Notes under the pieces: model-generated
The model's input: only the letters and a program-made list of their open reading frames with translations
Told to the model about the DNA's origin: nothing
The model's database searches: none
Program-made: the position numbers and the translations under genes
In this document: in pieces, positions 17,284 to 26,061 of the stretch
How positions within the stretch are numbered: position 1 is the first letter of the stretch
How the letters are laid out: every line of letters starts with the position of its first letter
Source of the DNA: Rubricella aquisinus
GTDB lineage: Bacteria; Pseudomonadota; Alphaproteobacteria; Rhodobacterales; Rhodobacteraceae
Assembly (NCBI RefSeq): GCF_014199445.1
Contig: NZ_JACIJS010000003.1
Span: 248,001-312,000, forward strand
DNA: 64,000 bases
Direction of reading: 5' to 3'

Positions 17284-18099
17284 TCAGGAAACGAAATCAC
17301 CTGTCAAGGATTTCCGCCGCCGCCGCCCGTCTTTCGCATCCAGAGCTTCGATCACCTGCACCCCGGCGCCGCTGCAAATCCCTGCGATATCCTGCGGCAG
17401 GGGCTTATCGGTGACGAAACTGTGCACGTCCCGCAGATCCCCGATGCAGACAGGCGCGCTACGCGAAAACTTGGTCGCGTCAGCGGCCAGAATGACGTGC
17501 CGCGCGATATCCATAATGGCGGAGGCGACCTGTGCTTCGCGCAGATCATGGTCGAGCAATGCGCCCTCCGGCTCAATCGCGGCGGCTCCGATCAGGGCGT
17601 AATCCACGCGAAACTGGCGGATGAACTGCACCGCCGCGTCGCCCACAATCGCGCCGTCATGCGCGCGGATCGCCCCGCCTGCGATCAGGACATCCAAGCC
17701 GGAGAATTGGCGTAAGGCATTGGCAGTATTCACATTATCCGTAATAACGGTGAGGCCCGAGTGATCCTTGAGCGCGAGGGCTGCCGCCTCCGTCGTGGTG
17801 CCGATATTGATGAACACGGTCGCGTCATCCGGGATCAGGCTGGCGGCGGCTTGTGCGATGGCATCCTTGGCCCGGCGGGAGATCAGGCGGCGGGCCTCAA
17901 AATCGGTATACTCCCCGCCGGAGGAAAACACGGCCCCGCCATGAAACCGCTGCGCCCTTCCGGCCTGTTCCAGCAGGCGCAGGTCGCGGCGGATGGTTTG
18001 CGGCGTGGTGGCATATTGCAGGACAAGCTCATCCACGCGCACCCGCCCACGCCGCTGCAAGAGCTTGAGTATCTCGGATTGGCGCGCGTTGAGCGGCAT
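17284..18099 (-). CDS. DeoR-family transcriptional regulator
   Basis: Protein of 271 aa. The N-terminal DeoR helix-turn-helix reads ILKLLQRRGRVRVDELVLQYATTPQTIRRDLRLLEQAGR-type pattern (residues 10-48), followed by a sugar-phosphate-sensing domain (FINIGTTTEAAALAL, LTVITDNVNTANAL, AILAADATKFSR-like region). DeoR proteins usually repress sugar catabolic operons and release DNA on binding a phosphorylated intermediate. It leads the dctQMP genes, 64 bp upstream. A TTTTCGTTT/AAACGAAAA palindrome lies just upstream of its start, so self-regulation is likely. Confidence 0.92.
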   Translation of the reverse strand: MPLNARQSEILKLLQRRGRVRVDELVLQYATTPQTIRRDLRLLEQAGRAQRFHGGAVFSSGGEYTDFEARRLISRRAKDAIAQAAASLIPDDATVFINIGTTTEAAALALKDHSGLTVITDNVNTANALRQFSGLDVLIAGGAIRAHDGAIVGDAAVQFIRQFRVDYALIGAAAIEPEGALLDHDLREAQVASAIMDIARHVILAADATKFSRSAPVCIGDLRDVHSFVTDKPLPQDIAGICSGAGVQVIEALDAKDGRRRRKSLTGDFVS

Positions 18100-18138
18100 G
18101 GCGATTCCCGTCCTTTTTCGGGAATGCTAGGGCGATTG

Positions 18139-18164
18139 TTTTCGTTTTTCAATACAAACGAAAA
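18139..18164. promoter_or_regulatory. Palindromic operator for the DeoR-type regulator
   Basis: TTTTCGTTT (18139-18147) and AAACGAAAA (18156-18164) form a perfect 9-bp inverted repeat with an 8-base spacer, 40-65 bp upstream of the deoR start and next to the fliM stop. TTTCG-rich inverted repeats are typical DeoR-family targets. The AT-rich half-sites stand out in GC-rich DNA. Confidence 0.6.
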
Positions 18165-18165
18165 T

Positions 18166-19146
18166 CTAGTCGATTCGTTTTGGCGCTGTATCTGGCCGGA
18201 TCGACAGCGCGCTTTCGAGATAGCTGCGCAGATCCGGTGGTGGATCCTCGGTCAGTTTCAACATTTTGCGCCCTTCGAATGCCCCCAGTTTCGCGGTCGT
18301 GCAGTCGATCCGGTCCGACAGGCGGCCAAGCCGGATATCAATGTTCTTGAGCGCGGTTTCGGGCATCAGGATCACGTCCCCCGGTGTCAGCGCCTCCAGC
18401 TCCTGCACCGTCATGCGCTGGGTGTGGACGATGCCGGACACTTCGATCCGCGCCTCTGCCGCCGCGCGGGTCATATGCTTGCGCCAAAAGGTCAGGCTGG
18501 TCAGCATCTCGTTCGAGGCGGGCGCGCGGGCCGCCTCTGCCCGTAACACGTCCAGCACCGACAGCGGCAGCACGATCTGGAAATCGCCACTGCGCGCGGC
18601 CTCTCCGATATCGAGGTTTACCTCGATCACCAAAACATCCGCATTGCCGGGGGCGAGCCGCACCTGCGTGATGTTTTGCTCAATCCGCGCAAGCGACATC
18701 GCATCTGGCAGCGGCGCGCCCATGCCAGAGCGCATCGCCTCCATCATGCAGTCGATCACGGTGCTCGTGAAACCTTCGCAAAGCGCGCAATCAATCGCCG
18801 TGAAACTGCGCGCGGTCGGCGGTGGCGCACTGGCAGGATCGCCCCCCATCCGCAGATCGACAACGTGATAAACAAGGTCGGAATTGATGTTGATGAGCGC
18901 GTAGTTATCGACCCCCTCCACCGCCACGATCCCCAGCATCGCGGGGACCGGAATGTCCTCCAGAACGCGGGAGAGTTTGCGCACTTCACAGGCCATGATG
19001 ATGGCCCCGGTTGTCGCCTTTAACAGGCGTCGCAGGCGATCCTCCAGCTTGGCCGTCAGGTGATTTGTGATGTCATCCAGATGCGGAATGGGCGAACGCC
19101 CGACACGCCGGACACTGATTTTCTTTTTCAGAACGTCGCTTTGCAT
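18166..19146 (-). CDS. fliM: Flagellar motor switch protein FliM
   Basis: Protein of 326 aa. It contains the FliM middle domain (LRRLLKATTGAIIMACEVRKLSRVL region, YALININSDLVYHVVDLRMGG) and a C-terminal SpoA domain (RIEVSGIVHTQRMTVQELEALTPGDVILM). FliM forms the C ring with FliG and FliN and binds CheY-P. The N-terminus lacks an obvious LSQxEID CheY-binding motif, reading instead MQSDVLKKKISVRRV, so divergence there is possible. It is divergent from motB (134-bp gap). Confidence 0.85.
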   Translation of the reverse strand: MQSDVLKKKISVRRVGRSPIPHLDDITNHLTAKLEDRLRRLLKATTGAIIMACEVRKLSRVLEDIPVPAMLGIVAVEGVDNYALININSDLVYHVVDLRMGGDPASAPPPTARSFTAIDCALCEGFTSTVIDCMMEAMRSGMGAPLPDAMSLARIEQNITQVRLAPGNADVLVIEVNLDIGEAARSGDFQIVLPLSVLDVLRAEAARAPASNEMLTSLTFWRKHMTRAAAEARIEVSGIVHTQRMTVQELEALTPGDVILMPETALKNIDIRLGRLSDRIDCTTAKLGAFEGRKMLKLTEDPPPDLRSYLESALSIRPDTAPKRID

Positions 19147-19280
19147 CCGGTCACCTCATGTTTGCTACGCTTTCATTTCACAATCACCCTTTCCATCTGG
19201 TTAACGGGGCCAGTCGTTAGGGAAGTGTTCATACATTCGCGGCAAAACCGCATGTGGGTGAACAGAATGGGAGTGGGGAC

Positions 19281-20120
19281 ATGGCGTCTGCGGGTGGCAG
19301 CGTTATCATTAAACGTAAAAAGGTCATTAATGGTGGGGGGCATCACGGGGGTGCATGGAAGGTCGCTTATGCCGATTTCGTGACGGCGATGATGGCGTTC
19401 TTCCTGCTGATGTGGCTCCTGAATGCCACGTCGGAGGAGCAGCGGCAGGGCATTGCCGATTTCTTTGCCCCGGCGATCCCGATCCACCGGCAGGGCGGCG
19501 GAGGTGATGGCGCGTTTGGCGGGGATTCCATCTTTGTCGAGGAAACGCTGATCCGCACGGGCGCAGGCGGGCGCGAGCAATCCATCGCAGATGAAGCCGC
19601 GACAGGGGACACGGGCCATGCTCCGCAACAATCTGATGCTGCCGCGGGCCCAGATATCTCCATCATGGAGGATATTTTGCGAGCGGCGGCGGGCGATTCC
19701 GCATTAGGCGACGAGTTGCTCAAGCATGTGCGCACCCGTGTCACCGATGAGGGGCTGATCATCGACGTTTTCGAGCGGGACGGCGCGCCGATCTTCGCCA
19801 GCGGCTCTGCCGCGCCGACCGAACGGCTGGAGGCGATCCTCGGTGTTGTGGCCCGCGTGCTGGGGCTGGTGTCCAATCAGGTTACGATTGCCGGGCATAC
19901 CGATGCGCAGCCCTTTGCCGCGCCGAATTACTCCAATTGGGAGCTATCGTCCGACCGGGCGCATACCGCGCGCCGCGTTCTCTTGGCCGGGGGAGTGCGG
20001 GAGGATCGTTTTGCCCGCGTGACCGGGGTGGCTGATCGCGATCCGGTGATGGAGGATCCACTTGATTCGCGAAACCGCCGCATCGTGATCACTGTTCTGA
20101 GGTCAGATATTATGCAATAA
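19281..20120 (+). CDS. motB: Flagellar stator protein MotB
   Basis: Protein of 279 aa. The single membrane segment WKVAYADFVTAMMAFFLLMW contains the proton-binding Asp32. A long linker leads to a C-terminal OmpA-like peptidoglycan-binding domain (VTIAGHTDAQPF, NWELSSDRAHTARRVLL, DSRNRRIVI). It anchors the stator and carries protons with MotA, whose gene is not in the window. The ATG at 19281 is preferred (GAGTGGGG upstream) over a start 27 bp earlier. It heads a plus-strand run motB-flgE-flgK-flgL-flgI. Confidence 0.95.
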   Translation: MASAGGSVIIKRKKVINGGGHHGGAWKVAYADFVTAMMAFFLLMWLLNATSEEQRQGIADFFAPAIPIHRQGGGGDGAFGGDSIFVEETLIRTGAGGREQSIADEAATGDTGHAPQQSDAAAGPDISIMEDILRAAAGDSALGDELLKHVRTRVTDEGLIIDVFERDGAPIFASGSAAPTERLEAILGVVARVLGLVSNQVTIAGHTDAQPFAAPNYSNWELSSDRAHTARRVLLAGGVREDRFARVTGVADRDPVMEDPLDSRNRRIVITVLRSDIMQ

Positions 20121-20208
20121 ATCAGTAGGTTACGGGGGTTATCGGTTTGTTAAGGGCTGCCGTTACAGGATTGGTCAAACACTGATCCAGAATGGAAAGG
20201 GCCCGAGA

Positions 20209-21522
20209 ATGAGTATCTCCTCCTCGATGAATGCCGGCGTGAGCGGGCTGAACGTGAATGCGTCAAAACTGGCAACGATCTCTGACAATATCGCGAATTC
20301 GGGGACATTTGGGTATAAGCGCGCGGAATCCGACTTCTCCTCCCTTGTGCGAAGCTCATCGCGGGGCGCTTTCACGGCTGGGGGCGTCACCGTTTCGACT
20401 TTCCGACAGGTGGAGGCGAAGGGGACCATCGTCAGCACGTCCAACGCGACGGACCTTGCGATCAGCGGTCGGGGTATGTTGCCGGTGACACCTGTGGAGA
20501 CGCTCTCCGCACCGGGGGAGACGCCGCTCCTGTTTACGTCAACGGGCTCGTTCACACCGGATGCAAACGGTGTTTTGCGCACGGCAAGCGGATTGGCCCT
20601 GCTGGGCTGGCCCGCGGCGACGGATGGCTCGATCCCCGCGCAACCAAGGGACTCCGTCGCGGGCTTGGAGCCGGTCATCGTCAACCCCACGCAAATCGCG
20701 GCAGAACCGACGCGCACCATCAACCTTGGTGCCAATCTGCCCGCCGCCGCGACACAGGCGGGTCAGCCCGGCGACGCGCTTGATCTGTCGATTGAGTATT
20801 TCGGCAATCTTGGCACCTCAGAAACGCTGACCGCCAATTTTGTGCCGGTGATCCCGGATGAGGGCTATTCGAACACATGGACGGTGGAACTGTCGGACAG
20901 CGCATCGGCGACAAACCCGGTCGCCCATTTCACGATCAGCTTTGAAGATACGCGCGAGGGGCGCGGCGCGATCCGAAGCGTCGGCATTCCCGGTGACACC
21001 CCGCTGAATGGGGAGAGTTACGATCCTGAAACGGGTCAACTGAACCTGACCGTCGAGGGCGGCCCGCTCCAGATCAATATCGGGCGACCGCTCAGCAACG
21101 CGTTTCTGACGCAGTTGTCCTCAGAATTCGCGCCGATCTCCATCACGAAGGATGGTGCCCCGGTTGGCAACCTGTCGAGTGTGGAGGTGGATGAGCGCGG
21201 CCTGATGACCGCGATCTATGACACGGGTTTCACGCGCACGATCTATCAGATCCCGTTGGCGGACGTGCCCAATCTGAACGGATTGCGGGCTGTCAATGAT
21301 CAGGCCTTCGCGCTCAGCCCGACCTCCGGATCGCTCTATCTTTGGGATGCTGGGGATGGCCCGACCGGGGGGCTGGCGGGGTTCTCTCGGGAGGAATCCA
21401 GTGCCGACATCGCGGGCGAATTGACCCAGATGATCCAGACCCAGCGCGCCTATTCCTCCAACGCCAAGGTGATCCAGACGGTGGATGAGATGTTGCAGGA
21501 AACCACCAATATCAAGCGCTGA
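20209..21522 (+). CDS. flgE: Flagellar hook protein FlgE
   Basis: Protein of 437 aa. The N-terminal rod/hook motif is NASKLATISDNIANSGTFGYKRAESDF and the C-terminal helix ends ELTQMIQTQRAYSSNAKVIQTVDEMLQ. The middle region is the surface D1/D2 part of the hook. FlgE polymerises into the universal joint. GGAAAGGG lies upstream of the ATG. It follows motB by 88 bp and precedes flgK by 15 bp. Confidence 0.97.
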   Translation: MSISSSMNAGVSGLNVNASKLATISDNIANSGTFGYKRAESDFSSLVRSSSRGAFTAGGVTVSTFRQVEAKGTIVSTSNATDLAISGRGMLPVTPVETLSAPGETPLLFTSTGSFTPDANGVLRTASGLALLGWPAATDGSIPAQPRDSVAGLEPVIVNPTQIAAEPTRTINLGANLPAAATQAGQPGDALDLSIEYFGNLGTSETLTANFVPVIPDEGYSNTWTVELSDSASATNPVAHFTISFEDTREGRGAIRSVGIPGDTPLNGESYDPETGQLNLTVEGGPLQINIGRPLSNAFLTQLSSEFAPISITKDGAPVGNLSSVEVDERGLMTAIYDTGFTRTIYQIPLADVPNLNGLRAVNDQAFALSPTSGSLYLWDAGDGPTGGLAGFSREESSADIAGELTQMIQTQRAYSSNAKVIQTVDEMLQETTNIKR

Positions 21523-21537
21523 TAAGGGGCCGGGAAG

Positions 21538-22947
21538 ATGAGCCTTTCCAATGCCCTGAGCCTCGCGAGTGCGGGGCTTGCCGCGTCATCCAAATCGGCG
21601 CAAGTCGCGTCGGAAAACGTCGCGAATGCCCTCACGGAAGGGTACGCGCGGCGCGAAGTGGTGCGCGGCCCCGATGGCACAGTCACGACCCGCCGGGCGG
21701 AGGATGTGGTGCTCACCGCCGCCCGTCGTCAGGCCACATCGGGGGCAGAGGGCGCACGGGTCACGGCTGAGGCAGCGGACCGGATCGCGGGTGCGCTTGG
21801 CCTCCCCAGCGATCCGGCCTCCCTGTCGGGCCGGATGGATGCGTTGGATCAGGCGCTGACGTCGCTGATCTCCACCCCGGAAAGCCGCAGCCTTCAACGT
21901 GGCGCGTTTGCGGCCCTCGACCTTGCTGTGACCGGGATCCGCGATGCAGCCTCCGATCTGCGGGCGGTGCGTGAGGATGCCGATACCGCGATCGGGGCCA
22001 TGGTCACCCGGCTTAACGCAGCGATAGAGGACGTGCACAAACTCAATGGCGCAATCGTCGGAAAATCCGTCGCGCGCGCGGACACCGCCGCGCTGGAGGA
22101 CCAGCGGGATCGGCTGATCGACGAGATTTCGGGCATGATCCCGCTTCGGGTCGTGGATCGGGAGGATGGGAATGTGGCCCTGTTCTCGATCCGGGGGGCG
22201 GTGCTGCTTGATGGGCGGCCAGAGCCGTTTGGCTTCACACCCACTGCGACGATCCTGCCCGAAATGTCGCAGGAGGGCGGGCAATTGAGTGGGCTCACGC
22301 TGTCGGGCCGGGACGCGCGCATCGGGGACGGGCGCGGCATTCTGGGCGGCGGCGCGCTGGAGGCCGCATTTGTCATCCGTGACCAGACGGTGCCGCAGGC
22401 GACGGCCTCACTCGATGCGTTTGCCTTTTCCCTCGCTGACCGCTTGACGCGGGCCGATGCGAGCCTTGCCGAGGGGCAACCGGGTGCGCTCCTTGATGAC
22501 GGCGCGGCCCTTGATCCGGAGGCGATCAGCGGGCTTGCTGGTCGGTTAACCCTGAACCCCGCGCTGACCGATGACACGTCTTGGCGCTTGCGCGACGGGA
22601 TCGCCGCGGAGGCACCCGGGCTCACCGGGCGGGCCGATCAGGTGATTGCCCTGCGAGATGCGCTGCGCACGCGTGAAACGCTGCCCGGCGGGGCCACGTC
22701 TCGCGATTTGGCGACACATCTTGCCACCCTGTCTGCTGAGTTGAACAGCAACGCAACCCGCGCCACCCGCGACGCGGATTTCGCGCGGGCCGAGCGGGTG
22801 GGCCTGTCGGAGCAGGAGGCCGCGGCCATCGGCGTGGACACGGATGCCGAGCTTCAGGCCCTTCTCCTGATTGAGCGGACCTATCAGGCCAATGCCCGCG
22901 TGATGCAGACCGTGGATCAGATGTTCGCCAGATTGATGGAGATTTAG
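21538..22947 (+). CDS. flgK: Hook-filament junction protein 1, FlgK
   Basis: Protein of 469 aa with the FlgK N-terminal pattern (LSLASAGLAASSKSAQVASENVANALTEGYARREV) and C-terminal helix (ELQALLLIERTYQANARVMQTVDQMFARLMEI). It caps the hook and joins it to filament with FlgL. Conserved QRDRLIDEISGMIPL is also visible. It is somewhat shorter than enterobacterial FlgK (about 547 aa). The stop is 2 bp before flgL. Confidence 0.96.
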   Translation: MSLSNALSLASAGLAASSKSAQVASENVANALTEGYARREVVRGPDGTVTTRRAEDVVLTAARRQATSGAEGARVTAEAADRIAGALGLPSDPASLSGRMDALDQALTSLISTPESRSLQRGAFAALDLAVTGIRDAASDLRAVREDADTAIGAMVTRLNAAIEDVHKLNGAIVGKSVARADTAALEDQRDRLIDEISGMIPLRVVDREDGNVALFSIRGAVLLDGRPEPFGFTPTATILPEMSQEGGQLSGLTLSGRDARIGDGRGILGGGALEAAFVIRDQTVPQATASLDAFAFSLADRLTRADASLAEGQPGALLDDGAALDPEAISGLAGRLTLNPALTDDTSWRLRDGIAAEAPGLTGRADQVIALRDALRTRETLPGGATSRDLATHLATLSAELNSNATRATRDADFARAERVGLSEQEAAAIGVDTDAELQALLLIERTYQANARVMQTVDQMFARLMEI

Positions 22948-22949
22948 CC

Positions 22950-23927
22950 ATGATTTCCGGCATCCGATCCGATCTTACACAGATGCTTGCCCTTCAACGG
23001 CAAAGCCGCGAGTTGTCCCATGCGTTGGATATCGCCACACAGGAACTATCGACCGGGCGGAAACAGGATCTGGTCGCGGCCTCAGAAGGAAACCTCGCGC
23101 GGCTGCACGGGATGGACACGCGGCTTGCGCAGATTGCATCGGACCAGTCCGCGATTGACCTGTTTGACCGGCGCGCAGAATTGGCCGATGCGGCGCTTGC
23201 GGGTGTTCAGGAAATGCTTGATCCGATTGGAACGGAAATGCAGGCCGCCGCGATCAACGGGGATGCGGCACGCGCCCGGTCCCTCGCCACGGATGCCGCG
23301 GCTCGGATGGAGGGGGTGATCGGCATTCTCAACAGCACCACGGGGGGGCGTGCGCTGTTTGCCGGGGCCAATACTGACGGTCCCGCGATTGCCACTGCTG
23401 ACACCCTAATGACGGTGCTGCGCGCAGCAATCGCCGCCGCGCCCGAGGGGGAGGACGCGGTGGCCACCTTCTTCGCCGATGGCGGCGGATATGAAACGCT
23501 GATCTATGCCGGGGCAGAACCGGGCGCGGCGGGGAGCCTTTCCACGGGTGCACCGCTCGCCAATATGCCAACTGCAAATGCACCCGAAATCCGCTTTGCG
23601 CTGGAAGGATTGGCGCGCGCGGCGCTCAGTCTCACGGCGGATGATCCGGTCGCGCGCCAGATTGAGGCTGGCGCGACCCTCGCCAATGCGGGGCGCGAAG
23701 TGATTGCCCTGCGGGAAGGGTTGGGGGCTGACCGATATCGCCTTGAGATCATGAAGGATGTGCTCAAGGCGGAGGAAACCAGCACCTCGCTCGCGCGGGC
23801 CAGCATCACCAGCGCGGACCCGCATGAAACCGCCGCGCGCCTTCAGGGGCTGGAGGCGCAGTTGCAGGCGCTTTATGTCGTGACGGCGCGGCTTTCGTCT
23901 CTGTCCATCGTCAATTTCATGAGGTAG
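22950..23927 (+). CDS. flgL: Hook-filament junction protein 3, FlgL
   Basis: Protein of 325 aa in the flagellin/FlgL family. The N-terminal helix contains ALDIATQELSTGRKQD and the C-terminal helix contains LEIMKDVLKAEETSTSLARASITSADPHETAARLQ. The middle motif GGRALFAGANTDGPAI is the usual FlgL 'LFAGSQTxxxPF' position. It forms the HAP3 layer between FlgK and filament. It is packed 2 bp after flgK and 2 bp before flgI. Confidence 0.93.
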   Translation: MISGIRSDLTQMLALQRQSRELSHALDIATQELSTGRKQDLVAASEGNLARLHGMDTRLAQIASDQSAIDLFDRRAELADAALAGVQEMLDPIGTEMQAAAINGDAARARSLATDAAARMEGVIGILNSTTGGRALFAGANTDGPAIATADTLMTVLRAAIAAAPEGEDAVATFFADGGGYETLIYAGAEPGAAGSLSTGAPLANMPTANAPEIRFALEGLARAALSLTADDPVARQIEAGATLANAGREVIALREGLGADRYRLEIMKDVLKAEETSTSLARASITSADPHETAARLQGLEAQLQALYVVTARLSSLSIVNFMR

Positions 23928-23929
23928 CC

Positions 23930-25030
23930 ATGCGCGGTTTGCTGTTTGTCCTGCTATGCCTTGCGTTGGCTCTGCCCGCTGCGGCGCAATCGACCCGGAT
24001 CAAGGATCTGGTGGAGGTCGAAGGCGTGCGGGGCAATGACCTCGTCGGCTACGGCCTTGTTGTGGGTCTGAATGGCACGGGTGACAGCCTGCGCAACAGC
24101 CCCTTTACCGAAGAGGCCATGGCCAACTTGCTGGAGCGGTTGGGGATCAATGTGGCGGGCGAACAATTCCGCCCGCAGAACGTCGCGGCGGTGCTAGTCA
24201 CGGGCGTGCTGCCGCCTTTTGCGCGGGCGGGCGGGCGGATCGACATTACCGTGTCGGCCATCGGGGATGCGGACAGCCTGCTTGGTGGCACGCTGATCAT
24301 GACCCCTCTGAATGCCGCCGATGGGGAGATTTACGCGGTGGGGCAGGGATCGGTGATCGCTGGTGGTGCTGTGGCCGAAGGGGAGGCCGGGGCCACGACC
24401 CAGGGCGTGCCCACAACCGGCACGATCCCCGGTGGCGCGCGCGTCGAGCGGGAGCTGGACTTCGATTTCACCCGGATGGAGCGTCTGCGCCTTGCCCTGC
24501 GCGACCCGGATTTCACCACTGCGGTGCGGATTGAGGAGGCGGTGAATGGCCGCTTTGGTCGCCGGATCGCCCAGATGCTCGATTCCGGCACAGTCGAGAT
24601 CACGGTGCGCAACGCCAATGCCCGCTCGCCCGCGCATCTGGTCAGCCAATTGGAAAATATCGAAGTGTCGCCCCAGCAGCGCGCGCGCGTTGTCGTCGAT
24701 CAGCGTTCAGGCACGATTGTGCTGGGGGCGGATGTGCGGATCTCGCGGGTTGCGGTCAGTCAGGGCAATCTGACCCTGCGGGTGCAGGAGCAGCCGATGG
24801 TCGTTCAGCCCAACCCCTTCGCCCGGGGCGACACCATCGTCGTGCCGCGCACCAATGCCGCGATAGAGGAGGAGCCGGGCACCGGGCTTGCCCTCGTCGA
24901 AAGCTCGGTCAGTCTGCCCGAGGTCATCGAAGGGTTGAACGCGCTTGGCGTCACCCCGCGCGACATGATCGACATCCTCAAGGCGATCAAGGCGGCAGGC
25001 GCACTTCATGCGGATTTCATCGTGCAGTGA
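23930..25030 (+). CDS. flgI: Flagellar P-ring protein FlgI
   Basis: Protein of 366 aa with a clear signal peptide (LLFVLLCLALALPAAAQ). Family motifs include RIKDLVEVEGVRGNDLVGYG, LNGTGDS, ARAGGRIDITVSAIGDADSLLGGTL and a C-terminal VIEGLNALGVTPRDMIDILKAIKAAGALHADFIV pattern. It forms the periplasmic P ring with the help of FlgA, encoded 23 kb away at 141. Last gene of the plus-strand flagellar run. Confidence 0.98.
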   Translation: MRGLLFVLLCLALALPAAAQSTRIKDLVEVEGVRGNDLVGYGLVVGLNGTGDSLRNSPFTEEAMANLLERLGINVAGEQFRPQNVAAVLVTGVLPPFARAGGRIDITVSAIGDADSLLGGTLIMTPLNAADGEIYAVGQGSVIAGGAVAEGEAGATTQGVPTTGTIPGGARVERELDFDFTRMERLRLALRDPDFTTAVRIEEAVNGRFGRRIAQMLDSGTVEITVRNANARSPAHLVSQLENIEVSPQQRARVVVDQRSGTIVLGADVRISRVAVSQGNLTLRVQEQPMVVQPNPFARGDTIVVPRTNAAIEEEPGTGLALVESSVSLPEVIEGLNALGVTPRDMIDILKAIKAAGALHADFIVQ

Positions 25031-25057
25031 CCCGGGCCGCGCACCGGGCTGCGGCGA

Positions 25058-25735
25058 TCAGTTGCGGAGGATCAGCCGATCCTTGCGGATCACGGCTTCG
25101 GTCAGATGCTCGATATAGGACATGCCGAGCAGGCTGGAATGGAGCTGATCAGGCTGGGCCACGGCCCCTTGCACATCGCGCACGATGATGCCGCCAATCT
25201 CGATCCGGTCAAAGGTCACCGGCGCGACGAAGGCCCGCCCGCTTGCCGTGGTGACGGGCAGCGTATAGTTCAGATCGGCATCGGTCAGCCCGATGCGCCG
25301 CGCGTCATCATAGCGCAGCAAAACGCGGGACGCGCCGGTATCAATCAGCAGGCCAACCGGGGTTCCGTTCACCTCGGCTACGGCGCGAAAATGCCCGTCC
25401 CAAGCGCGCATCAGCATCACTTCGTTCTGCAATGACCCAACGGGCGGGGCGAGATCCTCAACCGGGCGTTCCAGCAGTGTCAGCGCCAGAAGCCGTCCCT
25501 GCTCCCGGAACGACCAAGACGCCATCAGCACCAGAACGGCCACAGCCCAGACGACCGGAACCATCGTGAACTTGGCCCGTTTGCGCGCCATTTGGATGAA
25601 GGACATCATCGCGCCTACGGTGACAATCACCGCCGCGACGGAAAGCTGCATCACCGGATGCATCGCGCCATAGGCCCCGGACAACACCAGCGACCCGAAC
25701 ACGATTCCACAGACTATGGCGATGGGCCAAATCAT
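25058..25735 (-). CDS. Membrane-anchored retropepsin-like aspartic protease (TIGR02281 type)
   Basis: Protein of 225 aa from the ATG at 25735. Three or so hydrophobic segments (residues 2-20, 24-45, 57-72) precede a soluble clan AA protease domain. The catalytic motif is LLIDTGASRVLL, followed by DVQGAVA and SLLGMSYIE, the standard TIGR02281 pattern. The physiological substrate is unknown. It lies last in the ccmI-ruvX-DUF1289 minus-strand series, after a 95-bp gap. Confidence 0.85.
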   Translation of the reverse strand: MIWPIAIVCGIVFGSLVLSGAYGAMHPVMQLSVAAVIVTVGAMMSFIQMARKRAKFTMVPVVWAVAVLVLMASWSFREQGRLLALTLLERPVEDLAPPVGSLQNEVMLMRAWDGHFRAVAEVNGTPVGLLIDTGASRVLLRYDDARRIGLTDADLNYTLPVTTASGRAFVAPVTFDRIEIGGIIVRDVQGAVAQPDQLHSSLLGMSYIEHLTEAVIRKDRLILRN

Positions 25736-25830
25736 GCGGTGCCTTTCACTCCCGAAACTCCCTGATTCTGGGATACCGATTCCAGTGTAATATTCAAAAG
25801 AAATTCGCCAAAAATGCGGCAAGACGAACT

Positions 25831-26061
25831 TTAATTTCGTGTTTTCAACCGTGGCGTGCGCCGCTTGCCGCGGATTTGGCGCGCGCGGGCGGGGAGGGCG
25901 TCCATGATGTCCCGCCGCTCGTCGGCTGTGAAAGAGGACCAGCGGCCGATCTCATCAATGCTGCGCAGGCATCCCATGCACAGGCGGCTTTCGGGATGGA
26001 TCACGCAGAGTTTGACGCACGGGCTTTCGATTTCCGCCCGTTTCCAGACCTCATCCACCAT
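25831..26061 (-). CDS. DUF1289 family protein
   Basis: Protein of 76 aa with the DUF1289 cysteine pattern SPCVKLCVIHPESRLCMGCLR (four Cys, probably metal-binding) followed by IDEIGRWSSFTADERRDIM. Short cytoplasmic protein of unknown function, very common in proteobacteria. It overlaps the ruvX stop by 11 bp. Confidence 0.93.
   Translation of the reverse strand: MVDEVWKRAEIESPCVKLCVIHPESRLCMGCLRSIDEIGRWSSFTADERRDIMDALPARARQIRGKRRTPRLKTRN

Noticed and set aside
19147-19280. CtrA or sigma-54 promoter between fliM and motB
   Set aside because: GTTAAC and GTTAG occur but not with the TTAA-N7-TTAA spacing, and no GG-N10-GC sigma-54 element was found.
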